DNA of 64,000 nt from an uncultured Shimia sp. (GTDB lineage Bacteria; Pseudomonadota; Alphaproteobacteria; Rhodobacterales; Rhodobacteraceae): assembly GCF_947493595.1 (NCBI RefSeq), contig NZ_CANLRL010000012.1, forward strand, positions 16,561 through 80,560. Direction: 5' to 3'. Below the pieces are notes generated by a model. That model was not told the origin of the DNA. It searched no databases and was given only the letters and a program-made list of their open reading frames with translations. Positions 53,694-63,005 of this stretch are shown here, piece after piece; positions within the stretch are counted from its first letter, which is position 1; each line of letters begins with the position of its first letter. A program made the translations under genes and the position numbers.

Positions 53694-55391
53694 ATGATTT
53701 CGCGACGTGACTTTCTTCAAGTCGGTATGGCAGCCTCGGCAATTGTCGGAGCCTCAGGATTTGGCAATTGGGCGCGGCTGGCCGCGCAACAGTCTTTGAC
53801 GCAGGATCAACTGCTGCAATTTGATACCTACGGTAACGTGTCGCTAATCCACGTCACGGACATCCACGCTCAACTCAAACCGATCTACTTCCGCGAACCC
53901 TCTGTGAACATCGGCGTCGGCGCAAACAAAGGCGCAGTCCCGCACATCACCGGCGCTGATTTTCGCAAAGCCTATGGCATTGCGGATGGGTCTCCGTCCC
54001 ATTACGCGCTTAGCGCCGGAGACTTTTCCTCTTTGGCCAAAGGGTATGGCCGCGTCGGTGGGCTCGATCGTGTGGCCACCGTGATCAACGCCATTCGTGC
54101 CGACAGACCGGACGCAATCCTCTTGGACGGCGGCGACACATGGCACGGGTCCTACACCTGTTACCACACGCAGGGTCAGGACATGGTCAATGTGATGAAC
54201 GCACTCAAACCGGACGCCATGACCTTCCACTGGGAATTCACCCTTGGCAGCGACCGCGTGGCCGAAATCGTTGAAAATCTTCCTTTCGCTGCGCTCGGCC
54301 AGAACATTTTTGACGCCGAGTGGGACGAACCCGCAGAGCTGTTCCCTCCCTACACCTTCTTTGAACGTGGCGGCGCCAAAGTCGCGGTCATTGGTCAGGC
54401 TTTCCCCTACATGCCAATCGCCAACCCAGGTTGGATGTTCCCTGAGTACAGTTTTGGCATTCGTGACGAACATATGCAGAAGATGGTGGATGAGGTGCGC
54501 TCCCAAGGCGCGGACTGTGTTGTTGTGCTGTCGCACAACGGCTTTGACGTCGACAAGAAGATGGCCACCGTGGTCAAGGGGATTGACGTGATACTCTCGG
54601 GCCACACGCATGACGCCTTGCCAGAGCCGGTGGTGTCCGGTTCAACGATCATCGTGCCGTCAGGGTCTAACGGCAAATTCGTGAGCCGCGTGGATTTGGA
54701 TGTACGCGACGGCAAAATGATGGGCTATCGCCACAAACTGATCCCCATTTTTTCGGACATCATTACGCCCGACGCTGACGTCGCCAATCTGATCGATGCC
54801 CAGCGCGCGCCTTATGAAACTGCGATGCGGGAAGTCATCGGCCAAACGGACTCCCTTCTGTATCGCCGCGGAAATTTCAATGGCAGCTGGGACGACCTGA
54901 TCTGTGATGCCTTGCTGTCCGAACGGGACGCCCAAATCGCATTGAGCCCCGGCGTTCGCTGGGGGCCAAGCTTGATCCCTGGACAGGACATCACCCGCGA
55001 AGACATCTGGAACGTCACCTCCATGTCCTACGGCGAAGCTTATCGCTCCGAAATGACCGGAGAGTTCCTGAAGATCGTTCTGGAGGATGTGGCCGATAAC
55101 ATCTTCAACCCCGACCCCTACTACCAACAGGGCGGAGACATGGTCCGCACCGGTGGGCTTGGCTACCGGATCGACATTTCCAAGCCGCAGGGCGAACGGA
55201 TTTCCAACATGACGTTGCTAAAGACGGGCGAAACCATTGACCCATCAAAATCCTACGTGGTGGCGGGATGGGCCAGCGTCAATGAAGGCACCGAAGGTCC
55301 CAAAATCTGGGACGTGGTCGAAAGTCATATTCGTAAACAGGGCACCGTGACGGTGCAGGAGAACAACAGCGTCGACGTGGTTGGCGTTTGA
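53694..55391 (+). CDS. soxB: SoxB, thiosulfohydrolase
   Basis: A 565-aa periplasmic dimanganese hydrolase that releases sulfate from SoxY-bound S-sulfonate. The Tat leader is ISRRDFLQVGMAASA. Metallophosphoesterase/5'-nucleotidase motifs are visible: IHVTDIHAQLKP, ILLDGGDTWHGS, FHWEFTLG and VILSGHTHDALPE. The length is normal. AGGAAT precedes the ATG. Confidence 0.96.
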   Translation: MISRRDFLQVGMAASAIVGASGFGNWARLAAQQSLTQDQLLQFDTYGNVSLIHVTDIHAQLKPIYFREPSVNIGVGANKGAVPHITGADFRKAYGIADGSPSHYALSAGDFSSLAKGYGRVGGLDRVATVINAIRADRPDAILLDGGDTWHGSYTCYHTQGQDMVNVMNALKPDAMTFHWEFTLGSDRVAEIVENLPFAALGQNIFDAEWDEPAELFPPYTFFERGGAKVAVIGQAFPYMPIANPGWMFPEYSFGIRDEHMQKMVDEVRSQGADCVVVLSHNGFDVDKKMATVVKGIDVILSGHTHDALPEPVVSGSTIIVPSGSNGKFVSRVDLDVRDGKMMGYRHKLIPIFSDIITPDADVANLIDAQRAPYETAMREVIGQTDSLLYRRGNFNGSWDDLICDALLSERDAQIALSPGVRWGPSLIPGQDITREDIWNVTSMSYGEAYRSEMTGEFLKIVLEDVADNIFNPDPYYQQGGDMVRTGGLGYRIDISKPQGERISNMTLLKTGETIDPSKSYVVAGWASVNEGTEGPKIWDVVESHIRKQGTVTVQENNSVDVVGV

Positions 55392-55410
55392 GGAAAGAGG
55401 AGCATCAGAC

Positions 55411-56688
55411 ATGTCTGATGAGTTGAAGAACACATCGCGCCGCGCTTTTTTGAAAGGTGGTGCGGCGGCGATGGCCGGTACGGTCGCGGGCGCGGCTTCG
55501 GCGGGCACACCCGACCCTTTGATCACTGAGGTTCAAGATTGGGCATCCTTTACCGGCGAGGGCGTAGACGAGACGCCTTACGGCCTGCCTATCGAGTTTG
55601 AAAAGGATGTTGTGCGGCGCAATGTGCCGTGGCTGACTGCGGACCCGATCAGCTCGATCAATTTCACGCCAATCCATGCCCTTGATGGCACCATTACGCC
55701 GCAAGGCTGTGCCTTTGAACGTCATCATTCCGGTGCAATTGAACTGCGCAAAGAAGACTACCGACTTATGATCAACGGCTTGGTCGACCAACCGCTGGTT
55801 TTCACCTATGCCGATCTTGAGCGTTTCCCGCGCGAAAACCATATCTATTTCTGCGAATGCGCCGCCAACACCGGCATGGAATGGGCTGGCGCGCAGCTCA
55901 ACGGGGTGCAGTTCACCCATGGCATGATCCATAACATGGAGTACTCTGGCATTCCGTTGCGCGCCCTCCTGAACGAAGCAGGGCTTGGCGCCGCAGGCGA
56001 TCTTGCGGACAAGTGGGTCTATGTGGAGGGCGCGGACGCGTCTTCCAACGGCCGTTCAATCCCAATGGAGAAAGCGCTGGACGATGTTCTGGTTGCGTTC
56101 AAAGCCAATGGCGAGGCGCTGCGCAAGGAGCACGGCTATCCTGTACGCCTTGTCGTTCCCGGCTGGGAAGGCAACATGTGGGTCAAATGGCTGCGCCGCA
56201 TCGAGGTGACCGACGCCGCGGTTCAAAGTCGCGAAGAGACCAGCAAATACACCGACGTGCTGGCCGACGGCACCGCGCGCAAATGGACCTGGGAGATGGA
56301 TGCCAAGTCAGTGATCACATCCCCAAGCCCGCAAATGCCGATCACCCATGGCCATGGGCCGCTGGTGATCTCTGGCCTCGCGTGGTCCGGACATGGGCGG
56401 ATCACGCGAGTGGATGTCTCCAAAGATGGCGGCATGACTTGGGAAGCCGCGCGTCTTGGACGCTCACAGGGGGACAGCAAGGCGCTGACCCGTTTCTATC
56501 TTGATACGGAATGGGCCGGTGAAGAGTGGCTGCTTCAGGCACGGGCCATGGACGAAACTGGATATGTCCAGCCAACCAAATCTCAACTGCGTGAGGTGCG
56601 TGGTGAGAACTCCATCTATCACAACAATTGTATCCAGACTTGGCACTTGAAGGCCACCGGGGAGGCGGAAAATGTCGAAGTTTCTTAA
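55411..56688 (+). CDS. soxC: SoxC, molybdenum subunit of sulfane dehydrogenase
   Basis: A 425-aa sulfite-oxidase-family protein that, with SoxD, oxidises the sulfane sulfur left on SoxY. The Tat leader is TSRRAFLKGGAAAMAG. The Mo-ligating cysteine is in YFCECAANTGMEWAG, and the molybdopterin and dimerisation domains follow. I start at the ATG at 55411, which has AGAGGAG upstream. The 3' end overlaps soxD by 17 bp. Confidence 0.95.
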   Translation: MSDELKNTSRRAFLKGGAAAMAGTVAGAASAGTPDPLITEVQDWASFTGEGVDETPYGLPIEFEKDVVRRNVPWLTADPISSINFTPIHALDGTITPQGCAFERHHSGAIELRKEDYRLMINGLVDQPLVFTYADLERFPRENHIYFCECAANTGMEWAGAQLNGVQFTHGMIHNMEYSGIPLRALLNEAGLGAAGDLADKWVYVEGADASSNGRSIPMEKALDDVLVAFKANGEALRKEHGYPVRLVVPGWEGNMWVKWLRRIEVTDAAVQSREETSKYTDVLADGTARKWTWEMDAKSVITSPSPQMPITHGHGPLVISGLAWSGHGRITRVDVSKDGGMTWEAARLGRSQGDSKALTRFYLDTEWAGEEWLLQARAMDETGYVQPTKSQLREVRGENSIYHNNCIQTWHLKATGEAENVEVS

Positions 56689-57685
56689 GGTATCCGCCGC
56701 GCTATTGGTAATGGCCTCGCCCGCTCGTGCGGACGGCAAACTCGGGCTTGGGCGTCAGGCGCTTCCTGAAGAGATTGCCGCATGGGATGTGGATGTGCTT
56801 CCTGATGGCCGCGGCCTGCCTGAAGGCCGCGGCGACGCCTATACCGGTGAGGAAGTCTTTGCCGAAAAATGCGCGTCCTGCCATGGCGATTTTGCCGAAG
56901 GCGTGGACAACTGGCCTGTGCTGGCGGGCGGCTTTGACACGCTTGCAGACAAGGATCCCGTGAAAACGGTGGGCAGCTATTGGCCATATTTGTCAACGGT
57001 TTGGGACTACGTGAACCGGTCCATGCCCTTTGGCGCGGCGCAAACCCTGAGCGAAGACGAAGTTTATGCTATCGTGGCGTATATCCTTTATTCCAACGAC
57101 CTGGTGGATGATGACTTTGAGTTGAGCCACGAGAATTTCCGCGAGTTCGCAATGTACAATAAGGACGGGTTCATTGTGGATGATCGCCCGTCCATGGAAT
57201 ACGCGATGTGGCGCGCAGAACCATGTATGAAAAACTGCAAAGACAGTGTGGAAATCACAATGCGCGCGTCCGTGCTCGACGTGACGCCAGACGAAGCTTC
57301 CGGCGAGCAGGCAGCATCAGCTCCAGATCCTGCGCCTGTTGCGGAGGACGTCGCTGCGCTTGATCCGGAATTGGTCAAATCTGGAGAAAAGGTCTTCAAG
57401 AAATGCAAAGCGTGCCATCAGGTTGGCGAAGGTGCCAAAAACAAGACTGGTCCGGTCTTGAACAACATCATGGGACGCGATTTTGCTTCCGTTGACGGCT
57501 TTAAATACTCCAAAGCTTTCCACGCGGCGGGAGAAGAAGGTCGCGTTTGGGACGATAAGGAAATGGCAGAATTTTTGGCCAAGCCCAAAGCTTACCTGAA
57601 AGGCACCAAAATGAGTTTTTCCGGCCTTAAGAAAGAGAAGGATCGGGACGCAATCATCGCGTATCTCAAGAGTTTGGGGAGCTAA
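56672..57685 (+). CDS. soxD: SoxD, diheme cytochrome c subunit of sulfane dehydrogenase
   Basis: A 337-aa periplasmic cytochrome with two heme sites (Cys67-His71 in EKCASCHGDF, Cys245-His249 in KKCKACHQVG). The second half resembles class I cytochrome c. A linker rich in Ala, Pro and Glu (EASGEQAASAPDPAPVAEDV) joins the two. The signal peptide ends at about residue 20. SoxCD gives complete oxidation of thiosulfate to sulfate without sulfur globules. It is the last recognised core sox gene in this operon. Confidence 0.95.
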   Translation: MSKFLKVSAALLVMASPARADGKLGLGRQALPEEIAAWDVDVLPDGRGLPEGRGDAYTGEEVFAEKCASCHGDFAEGVDNWPVLAGGFDTLADKDPVKTVGSYWPYLSTVWDYVNRSMPFGAAQTLSEDEVYAIVAYILYSNDLVDDDFELSHENFREFAMYNKDGFIVDDRPSMEYAMWRAEPCMKNCKDSVEITMRASVLDVTPDEASGEQAASAPDPAPVAEDVAALDPELVKSGEKVFKKCKACHQVGEGAKNKTGPVLNNIMGRDFASVDGFKYSKAFHAAGEEGRVWDDKEMAEFLAKPKAYLKGTKMSFSGLKKEKDRDAIIAYLKSLGS

Positions 57686-57802
57686 TCCCGATCAGGGAGT
57701 TCCTATCCAGCCGCCATATAGGCACCAAAACAAGAAGTGGCGGCAAATGGGCAATCGTAGCGGAGTGTTCCCCGAAATACTCAGCTAAAAGGGGAGGAAA
57801 AC

Positions 57803-58249
57803 ATGCAACGTATATTGGGATTGGTCGCACTTGTAGCGACGGTTCTGGCAGGGGGTATGGCTGCCGCACAGGACAGCCTGGCAGACCACCAACTGGCACT
57901 GCAGATTAGCGACAATGATCCACAAAAAATGACCACAGTTCTCAATGTCGCAGCAAACGTGACCCGCCATTATGAAAGCCAAGGCGAAACCGTGGACGTC
58001 CGAGTTGTGGCTTTTAATGCTGGTTTACACATGCTGCGCGAAGACACCTCCCCCGTGCTTGAACGGCTGCAATCCTTTGGCGCCTCCATGCCCAATGTGA
58101 CCTTCGCCGCCTGCGGCAACACAATCACCGGCATGACCAAAAAAGAGGGGAAAGCGCCGCCTGTTGTGACAATCGCTGAACATGTGCCGGCGGGTGTGGT
58201 CGATTTGATGACATTGAACGAGGCCGGATGGACAGTGATCCGCCCCTAA
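57803..58249 (+). CDS. Periplasmic DsrE-family protein
   Basis: A 148-aa exported protein with a DsrE/DsrF-like (alpha/beta sulfur-relay) fold. A Sec leader (RILGLVALVATVLAGGMA) ends near AAAQDS. A single clear cysteine lies in VTFAACGNTITG, near the position used as sulfur acceptor in DsrE-type proteins. Cytosolic DsrE proteins transfer sulfur, and a periplasmic one at the end of a sox operon could bind or pass on sulfane intermediates. The function is inferred from fold and context. Confidence 0.75.
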   Translation: MQRILGLVALVATVLAGGMAAAQDSLADHQLALQISDNDPQKMTTVLNVAANVTRHYESQGETVDVRVVAFNAGLHMLREDTSPVLERLQSFGASMPNVTFAACGNTITGMTKKEGKAPPVVTIAEHVPAGVVDLMTLNEAGWTVIRP

Positions 58250-58271
58250 AGAATTGAAGGAGGACCTACGT

Positions 58272-58694
58272 ATGAAAAACTTAATTTTTGCAGCATCGAT
58301 GATGGCCACAGCGGCGACAGCCGAGTCCATCGTTGTCCCTTTTGACGGCAGTTTCGAAGACGCGACATTTGCCGTCGAAAGCGCCATCGTCGACCGTGGT
58401 TTGGTGATCGACTATGTGAGCCATGTTGGGGAAATGCTCAACCGCACCGGAGCCGACGTCGGGAGCGGCAAGCAGATTTTCAAAGCAGCCGATATCTTCA
58501 TTTTCTGTTCCGCCGTTGTGTCTCGGGAAGTCATGGAAGCGGATCCGATGAATATTGCCCATTGTCCCTACGGCATTTTCGTTGCCGAGAATGACGATGG
58601 CGTCATGATTGGCCATCGCGATTATCCGGACGGCGCGATGCAAAAAGTCGAGGACCTCCTCGTTGGCATCGTCACCGACGCCACTGCCAACTAA
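58272..58694 (+). CDS. DUF302-type periplasmic protein
   Basis: A 140-aa predicted exported protein with a Sec leader (KNLIFAASMMATAATAES) followed by a DUF302-like domain. Residues VVPFDGSFEDATFAVESAIV form the typical first strand-helix unit. Two cysteines are visible (IFIFCSAV, IAHCPYGIFV). The start is the ATG at 58272 after GGAGG. It lies 22 bp after the DsrE-like gene and 13 bp before hemA. DUF302 has no settled function; proximity suggests a thiol or redox role in sulfur oxidation. Confidence 0.75.
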   Translation: MKNLIFAASMMATAATAESIVVPFDGSFEDATFAVESAIVDRGLVIDYVSHVGEMLNRTGADVGSGKQIFKAADIFIFCSAVVSREVMEADPMNIAHCPYGIFVAENDDGVMIGHRDYPDGAMQKVEDLLVGIVTDATAN

Positions 58695-58707
58695 GTGAGG
58701 GCATCGC

Positions 58708-59925
58708 GTGGACTATCTGGCGTTTTTTCGATCCGAACTGGACGCATTGCGGTCCGACGGCAATTATCGCGTCTTTGCAGAGCTAGAGCGAAAATGCGGC
58801 GCGTTTCCGCATGCGCGCCAAGCCGGCGAGGCGCCTGATGTCACCATCTGGTGCTCCAACGACTATTTGGGCATGGGGCAACACCCCAAGGTCCTAACGG
58901 CCATGCAGGATGCGCTGATCCGTTGTGGCGCAGGCGCTGGCGGAACGCGCAATATCTCTGGCACAACCTTGGAACATGTTGCTCTTGAACACTCGCTTGC
59001 GGACTTGCACGACAAGGAAGCCGCGCTTTTGTTCACCAGCGGCTATGTGTCAAACTGGGCCACATTGGGCACGCTGGGCGCGCGTATTCCCAATCTGGCC
59101 ATCCTGTCAGATGCCCTTAATCATGCCTCCATGATCGAAGGTATACGCCATTCCGGCGCGGATAAGACTATCTGGAAACACAATGATCTGGCGGATCTGG
59201 AGCGTAAGCTCGCGCACCTTCCGGCCCATCAGCCCAAATTGATTGCCTTCGAAAGCGTCTATTCCATGGACGGCGACGTCGCCCCAATATCGGAGATTTG
59301 CGACCTGGCGGACCGCTATGGTGCCATGACCTATCTGGATGAAGTGCATGCAGTGGGACTTTATGGGGCCACCGGAGGCGGAATTTCAGAGCACGAAAAT
59401 CTGACTGACCGGCTGACTGTGATCGAAGGCACGCTGGGCAAGGCCTATGGCGTATCCGGAGGGTACATTGCGGCGTCTAAAGACCTAGTCGACTTTGTGC
59501 GGTCATTTGCCAGCGGGTTCATCTTCACCACCGCCATGCCACCGGCCGTCGCAGCCGGCGCACATGCCGCTATTGAACACCTCAAAGTCAGCAACGCAGA
59601 GCGTCTCTCACAACAAAAAAATGTTGAAGAGGTCCGCCGGCGTCTCGACCAAATTGGCCTGCCCCACATCAACAACCCAAGCCACATTATCCCGGTCATT
59701 GTCGGCGACCCGATAAAGTGCAAATACATCTCCGACCGGCTTCTCAACGAACACCAGATCTACATTCAGCCAATCAACTATCCGACCGTACCCAAAGGCA
59801 CTGAACGGCTTCGGATCACGCCGTCACCGGTTCATAGCCCAACCGACATCGACCGTCTTATTGGCGCCTTGGAGAGTTTGTGGACAGAATGTGCTCTGGC
59901 GCGGCAGCCCATGGCGGCACAATAG
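58708..59925 (+). CDS. hemA: 5-aminolevulinate synthase
   Basis: A 405-aa pyridoxal-phosphate enzyme condensing glycine and succinyl-CoA to ALA, the alphaproteobacterial entry to heme synthesis. The catalytic Lys is Lys245 ([13 protein letters not shown]). Other motifs are [39 protein letters not shown] and the C-terminal RLRITPSP. The start is GTG at 58708. It is cytosolic. Its place at the end of the sox operon suggests it boosts heme supply for the SoxXAD cytochromes, which carry five hemes. A second, housekeeping hemA elsewhere is likely but not visible. Confidence 0.94.
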   Translation: MDYLAFFRSELDALRSDGNYRVFAELERKCGAFPHARQAGEAPDVTIWCSNDYLGMGQHPKVLTAMQDALIRCGAGAGGTRNISGTTLEHVALEHSLADLHDKEAALLFTSGYVSNWATLGTLGARIPNLAILSDALNHASMIEGIRHSGADKTIWKHNDLADLERKLAHLPAHQPKLIAFESVYSMDGDVAPISEICDLADRYGAMTYLDEVHAVGLYGATGGGISEHENLTDRLTVIEGTLGKAYGVSGGYIAASKDLVDFVRSFASGFIFTTAMPPAVAAGAHAAIEHLKVSNAERLSQQKNVEEVRRRLDQIGLPHINNPSHIIPVIVGDPIKCKYISDRLLNEHQIYIQPINYPTVPKGTERLRITPSPVHSPTDIDRLIGALESLWTECALARQPMAAQ

Positions 59926-59961
59926 TCTTAGTCTTACGACAAATAGTTTTGTGAAGCACGA

Positions 59962-61008
59962 CTAGGCCATGACGCGGATGAGCCATTGGCTACCGACAGC
60001 GCCCACCCACATTGCGAATATCGCCACCCACGCAGTCAGAGACAAAGCGGCCCCTCCAGTGACCCCGGCTCCGACAGCACAGCCGCCAGCCAGCATCGCA
60101 CCAAAGCCCATGAGCATCCCGCCAAGCAAATAGCGCTCCATCGGGGTGTCAGATTCAAACCGTTGAATGCGCGCCTCACCTTTTGCCAACGCAACACACA
60201 TCGCGCCAACAAAGACGCCGGGAACAAGCCCTGTTCCGAAGTTCCTAAGCACTTCCGGCGTGTTGATAAGGGCCATCAACGTATCCGTGGAAGGCCCTGT
60301 GAAAGTGACGGACTGGACCGCAACCAACTCAAAGGAGTTTTGGGCCAAGACATAGGTCAGCCACCACCCCAACCAAACAGCAAGCCCGACAACAATTGCC
60401 GCAAGAAGCTCAGACGCCCTAAGGTTCTTTCTCAAGCCAAAACTGATGGCAAGAATCCATGACAGCAACGCAGCCACCACGATGCCCTCTCGCGGCACCG
60501 CAAAGATCGCCGACAGATCTCGAGCATCACCGCCTGGAATAGTCACAGCAGAAAACAGCGCCTCCCGAGCGGGAGACAATACTCCACGAAGGGCCGCCTG
60601 CGCCGTAAGCGTCAACACAAGTCCGGTGATAATCGCGCGCAAATTGCCTGACGCGGACAAGACCAAAAGCCGACTGGCGCACCCGCGGGCCAAAATCATT
60701 CCAACGCCAAACATCACCCCGCCGACAACCGCGCCTGAAAGACTTCCGACGCTTCCAATTTGACGGCTGTTACCTACGTCTAACCACCCGAGTTGAATGG
60801 AACTCTGGACGGCAACAAGCGCGGTAAGAAATGCGATGAGCCAGATTGCGAGCTTTGGACCTGCGACACCAGCGGCCACTTCGGCCGTGGCGGCCCGAAG
60901 ACAGAACCGGGAATGGTAAGCGCTGGCACCAAAAATCAGGCCGGTGACCAACCCGATCACCATTAGAAGCGTGTCTTCCCCAAAATGGTCGATCATGGCA
61001 TCGGTCAA
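59962..61008 (-). CDS. Second YeeE/YedE-family transporter
   Basis: A 348-aa multi-helix membrane protein related to SoxT/TsuA. Conserved Cys motifs are SRFCLRAATAEVAAG, ILARGCASRLLVLSASGN and MLAGGCAVGAGVTGGAAL. It differs clearly in sequence from the SoxT at 48089. It is the last gene of a three-gene leftward operon with two metallo-beta-lactamase-fold proteins, starting 31 bp after the stop of the upstream gene. It probably moves a sulfur compound across the inner membrane. It is convergent with hemA. Confidence 0.9.
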   Translation of the reverse strand: MTDAMIDHFGEDTLLMVIGLVTGLIFGASAYHSRFCLRAATAEVAAGVAGPKLAIWLIAFLTALVAVQSSIQLGWLDVGNSRQIGSVGSLSGAVVGGVMFGVGMILARGCASRLLVLSASGNLRAIITGLVLTLTAQAALRGVLSPAREALFSAVTIPGGDARDLSAIFAVPREGIVVAALLSWILAISFGLRKNLRASELLAAIVVGLAVWLGWWLTYVLAQNSFELVAVQSVTFTGPSTDTLMALINTPEVLRNFGTGLVPGVFVGAMCVALAKGEARIQRFESDTPMERYLLGGMLMGFGAMLAGGCAVGAGVTGGAALSLTAWVAIFAMWVGAVGSQWLIRVMA

Positions 61009-61039
61009 TGCCCTTCACTCCTTGTACCAGCCAGCTCTT

Positions 61040-61996
61040 CTACTCAAATTCCATCTGTTCGTAGACTCGGCCCGCATTCTTTGTGGCCAGCTCTTCAAAG
61101 GTATCCAGATTGGCATAAGGCGATTGGTCCACGTAGTAGGCGTCGGCCAAATCACCGCCCGCCTCTAAATGCGCGCCAACCTGCTCCCTCAGGTAGATCA
61201 AATAGTCCCGCGTGTAGCGCCGCACCTGATCCATGTTTGTCGGGTGCCCGTGTCCTGGGATCACATAAGTCGCCTCCAAGGGTTCAAAGGCCGTGTCCCA
61301 TGTCTCCAGCCAGTCAGCAGTCATTGTGTCTTCAAAGATCGGCAACATGCGTTCGTGAAACGCCATGTCTCCCGCGATCACCAAGCTTTGTTCCGGCAGC
61401 CAAACCGACACGTCCCCCGGACTGTGAGCTGGGCCCAAGTACAGGACCTCGATCAAAAAATCGCCCATTTGTATCGATTTGGTGTCTGAGAAGGTTTCGG
61501 TAGGGGCGACCAACTTGGTCCCTTCTGCCTTGTCTCGATTGTACCGCTTCATGCCGTCAAGAATTTGCGCCCCATATTCCGTAAACTCATACGCCGCATC
61601 TTCATGCGCCAGAATTGGAACTCCCAAGTCACGCCAGTAGCTGTTGCCAAGCATGGCATGCCCCTGCCCGTTCTCGTTGATCACAAGTTTCACAGGCTGT
61701 TCAGTGACGGCTTTAATCTCCTTGTGCAAAGCCTCTGCAAGCACGTAGGCCGCACCTCCATTGATCACAACGACCCCATCGCCTGTGACGATGAAACTTA
61801 GGTTGTTGTTGTGGCCGGCATTTTCATAGGTTGGCGGAGCCGTTGCTCCAATCGCGGACCAGACGTGCGGAATGACTTCGACCGGCTTGGAATAGAGCGG
61901 CGAACCTGGGTACTGATCAGCGATATCCTCACTGGCAAGCACCATGGATCCAATCGCGCAAACCGCACCCGCTATATATACGGAGCCCCCCCTCAT
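61040..61996 (-). CDS. Metallo-beta-lactamase-fold protein with degenerate metal site (SoxH-like)
   Basis: A 318-aa exported protein (leader RGGSVYIAGAVCAIGSMVLA). The fold is clear, but the usual HxHxDH motif reads NENGQGH, keeping only the last His. The later ligands are present: His in LGPAHSPGDVSVW, Asp in VIAGDMAF and His in VIPGHGHPT. It may therefore bind one metal or use other ligands. Metallo-hydrolases called SoxH occur in sox clusters with no fixed function. Its ATG overlaps the stop of the upstream gene by 4 bp, so the two are translationally coupled. Confidence 0.82.
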   Translation of the reverse strand: MRGGSVYIAGAVCAIGSMVLASEDIADQYPGSPLYSKPVEVIPHVWSAIGATAPPTYENAGHNNNLSFIVTGDGVVVINGGAAYVLAEALHKEIKAVTEQPVKLVINENGQGHAMLGNSYWRDLGVPILAHEDAAYEFTEYGAQILDGMKRYNRDKAEGTKLVAPTETFSDTKSIQMGDFLIEVLYLGPAHSPGDVSVWLPEQSLVIAGDMAFHERMLPIFEDTMTADWLETWDTAFEPLEATYVIPGHGHPTNMDQVRRYTRDYLIYLREQVGAHLEAGGDLADAYYVDQSPYANLDTFEELATKNAGRVYEQMEFE

Positions 61997-62910
61997 TGGC
62001 TTGCCTCCAGAAAAACAAATCCGTCACCGGATTTTTCAACGTTGCCAAATCCGGTTCCCGGAAAATGGAAACCGACCACGGATATCTGATCCGAAATGAT
62101 CCGATCAAACAGCGCGCGCCGTGTGTGTACTCCAAGGTCTGCGTCTTGATCTGAACCGCTTGGCCAATCAGGTCTGTCAAAGGCCAAATGGTGATTTGCA
62201 ATTGCGTCGCCAATGATCAATGTCGCCTCGCCACCTGACCGCACTTCAAAGCTCATATGTCCCGGGGTGTGGCCGTAGGTTGCTACGGCTTGAATTCCGC
62301 TGACCACTTCTTCGCCAGCGTCAAACCGCTCGAAAACATCTTCCATCATTTCAAATCTGCGACGTGCACCCGCCGCAAAGGCCATGCGCTGCTCGCCAAT
62401 GGAGTTCACTGTTTCAGGATCCCACCAGTAGTCCCACTCCCGCCGACCGATCATATGTTTGGCTTGTGCAAAAACGGGTTCGTCAAAATCATCCAGCAGC
62501 CCCCAGATGTGATCCGGATGTGCATGGGTGACCAAAACGTGCGTCACATCTTCGGGTGTCAATCCAATGGTATCAAGATTGTCCAGAAGTGCCCCTGCGG
62601 AGGGCATAAAATCAGGCCCAGAGCCAACATCAAACAACACCGTGTTTGTGCCATCCTGGAACACAGAGATATTGCAACTTGGCTGAACGTTTGCACCGGT
62701 TACTCCGTGTTTGGCCAAAATCTGGGCCGCCTCTTCGCGTGGCGCAGGCCCAATTGCAAAGTCCATCGGCAAGACCAGGTGTCCGTCGCTCACGGTTGTC
62801 AGCCTACCAGCCCCAATTGATGCGCTTGCAACGGTGCTGGACGAAATAACCGAAAGTGCCGCAGCGCCCGACGCGCTCTTCAAAAACCGGCGTCGCGAGA
62901 TGTCACGCAT
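61993..62910 (-). CDS. Tat-exported metallo-beta-lactamase-fold hydrolase
   Basis: A 305-aa protein. The start is the ATG at 62908-62910, preceded by GAGGAGG; longer open frames exist but would cross the operator. The Tat leader is RDISRRRFLKSASGAAALSV. The dinuclear metal site is complete: THAHPDHIWG, His in TYGHTPGHMSF, Asp in LIIGDAIAN and a final His in VVGFHFPG. It is the first gene of the leftward operon. Periplasmic location and neighbours suggest a thioester, persulfide or sulfur-ester hydrolase, but the substrate is unknown. Confidence 0.85.
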   Translation of the reverse strand: MRDISRRRFLKSASGAAALSVISSSTVASASIGAGRLTTVSDGHLVLPMDFAIGPAPREEAAQILAKHGVTGANVQPSCNISVFQDGTNTVLFDVGSGPDFMPSAGALLDNLDTIGLTPEDVTHVLVTHAHPDHIWGLLDDFDEPVFAQAKHMIGRREWDYWWDPETVNSIGEQRMAFAAGARRRFEMMEDVFERFDAGEEVVSGIQAVATYGHTPGHMSFEVRSGGEATLIIGDAIANHHLAFDRPDWPSGSDQDADLGVHTRRALFDRIISDQISVVGFHFPGTGFGNVEKSGDGFVFLEASQ

Positions 62911-62942
62911 CGCTTCCTCCTCAAATGCCATCACATTATAAT

Positions 62943-62958
62943 ATTCAATTATGTGAAT
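62943..62958. promoter_or_regulatory. Candidate SoxR operator 4 (upstream of the metallo-hydrolase operon)
   Basis: ATTC-AATTATGT-GAAT, a perfect match to the pattern found at soxX and soxB, 33 bp before the ATG at 62910. It suggests that the distal three-gene operon belongs to the SoxR regulon. Confidence 0.75.
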
Positions 62959-63005
62959 TAGTGAAGAGGGAATTTCAAAGGCGATGACGTTGGGGCCGAA
63001 ATTAA

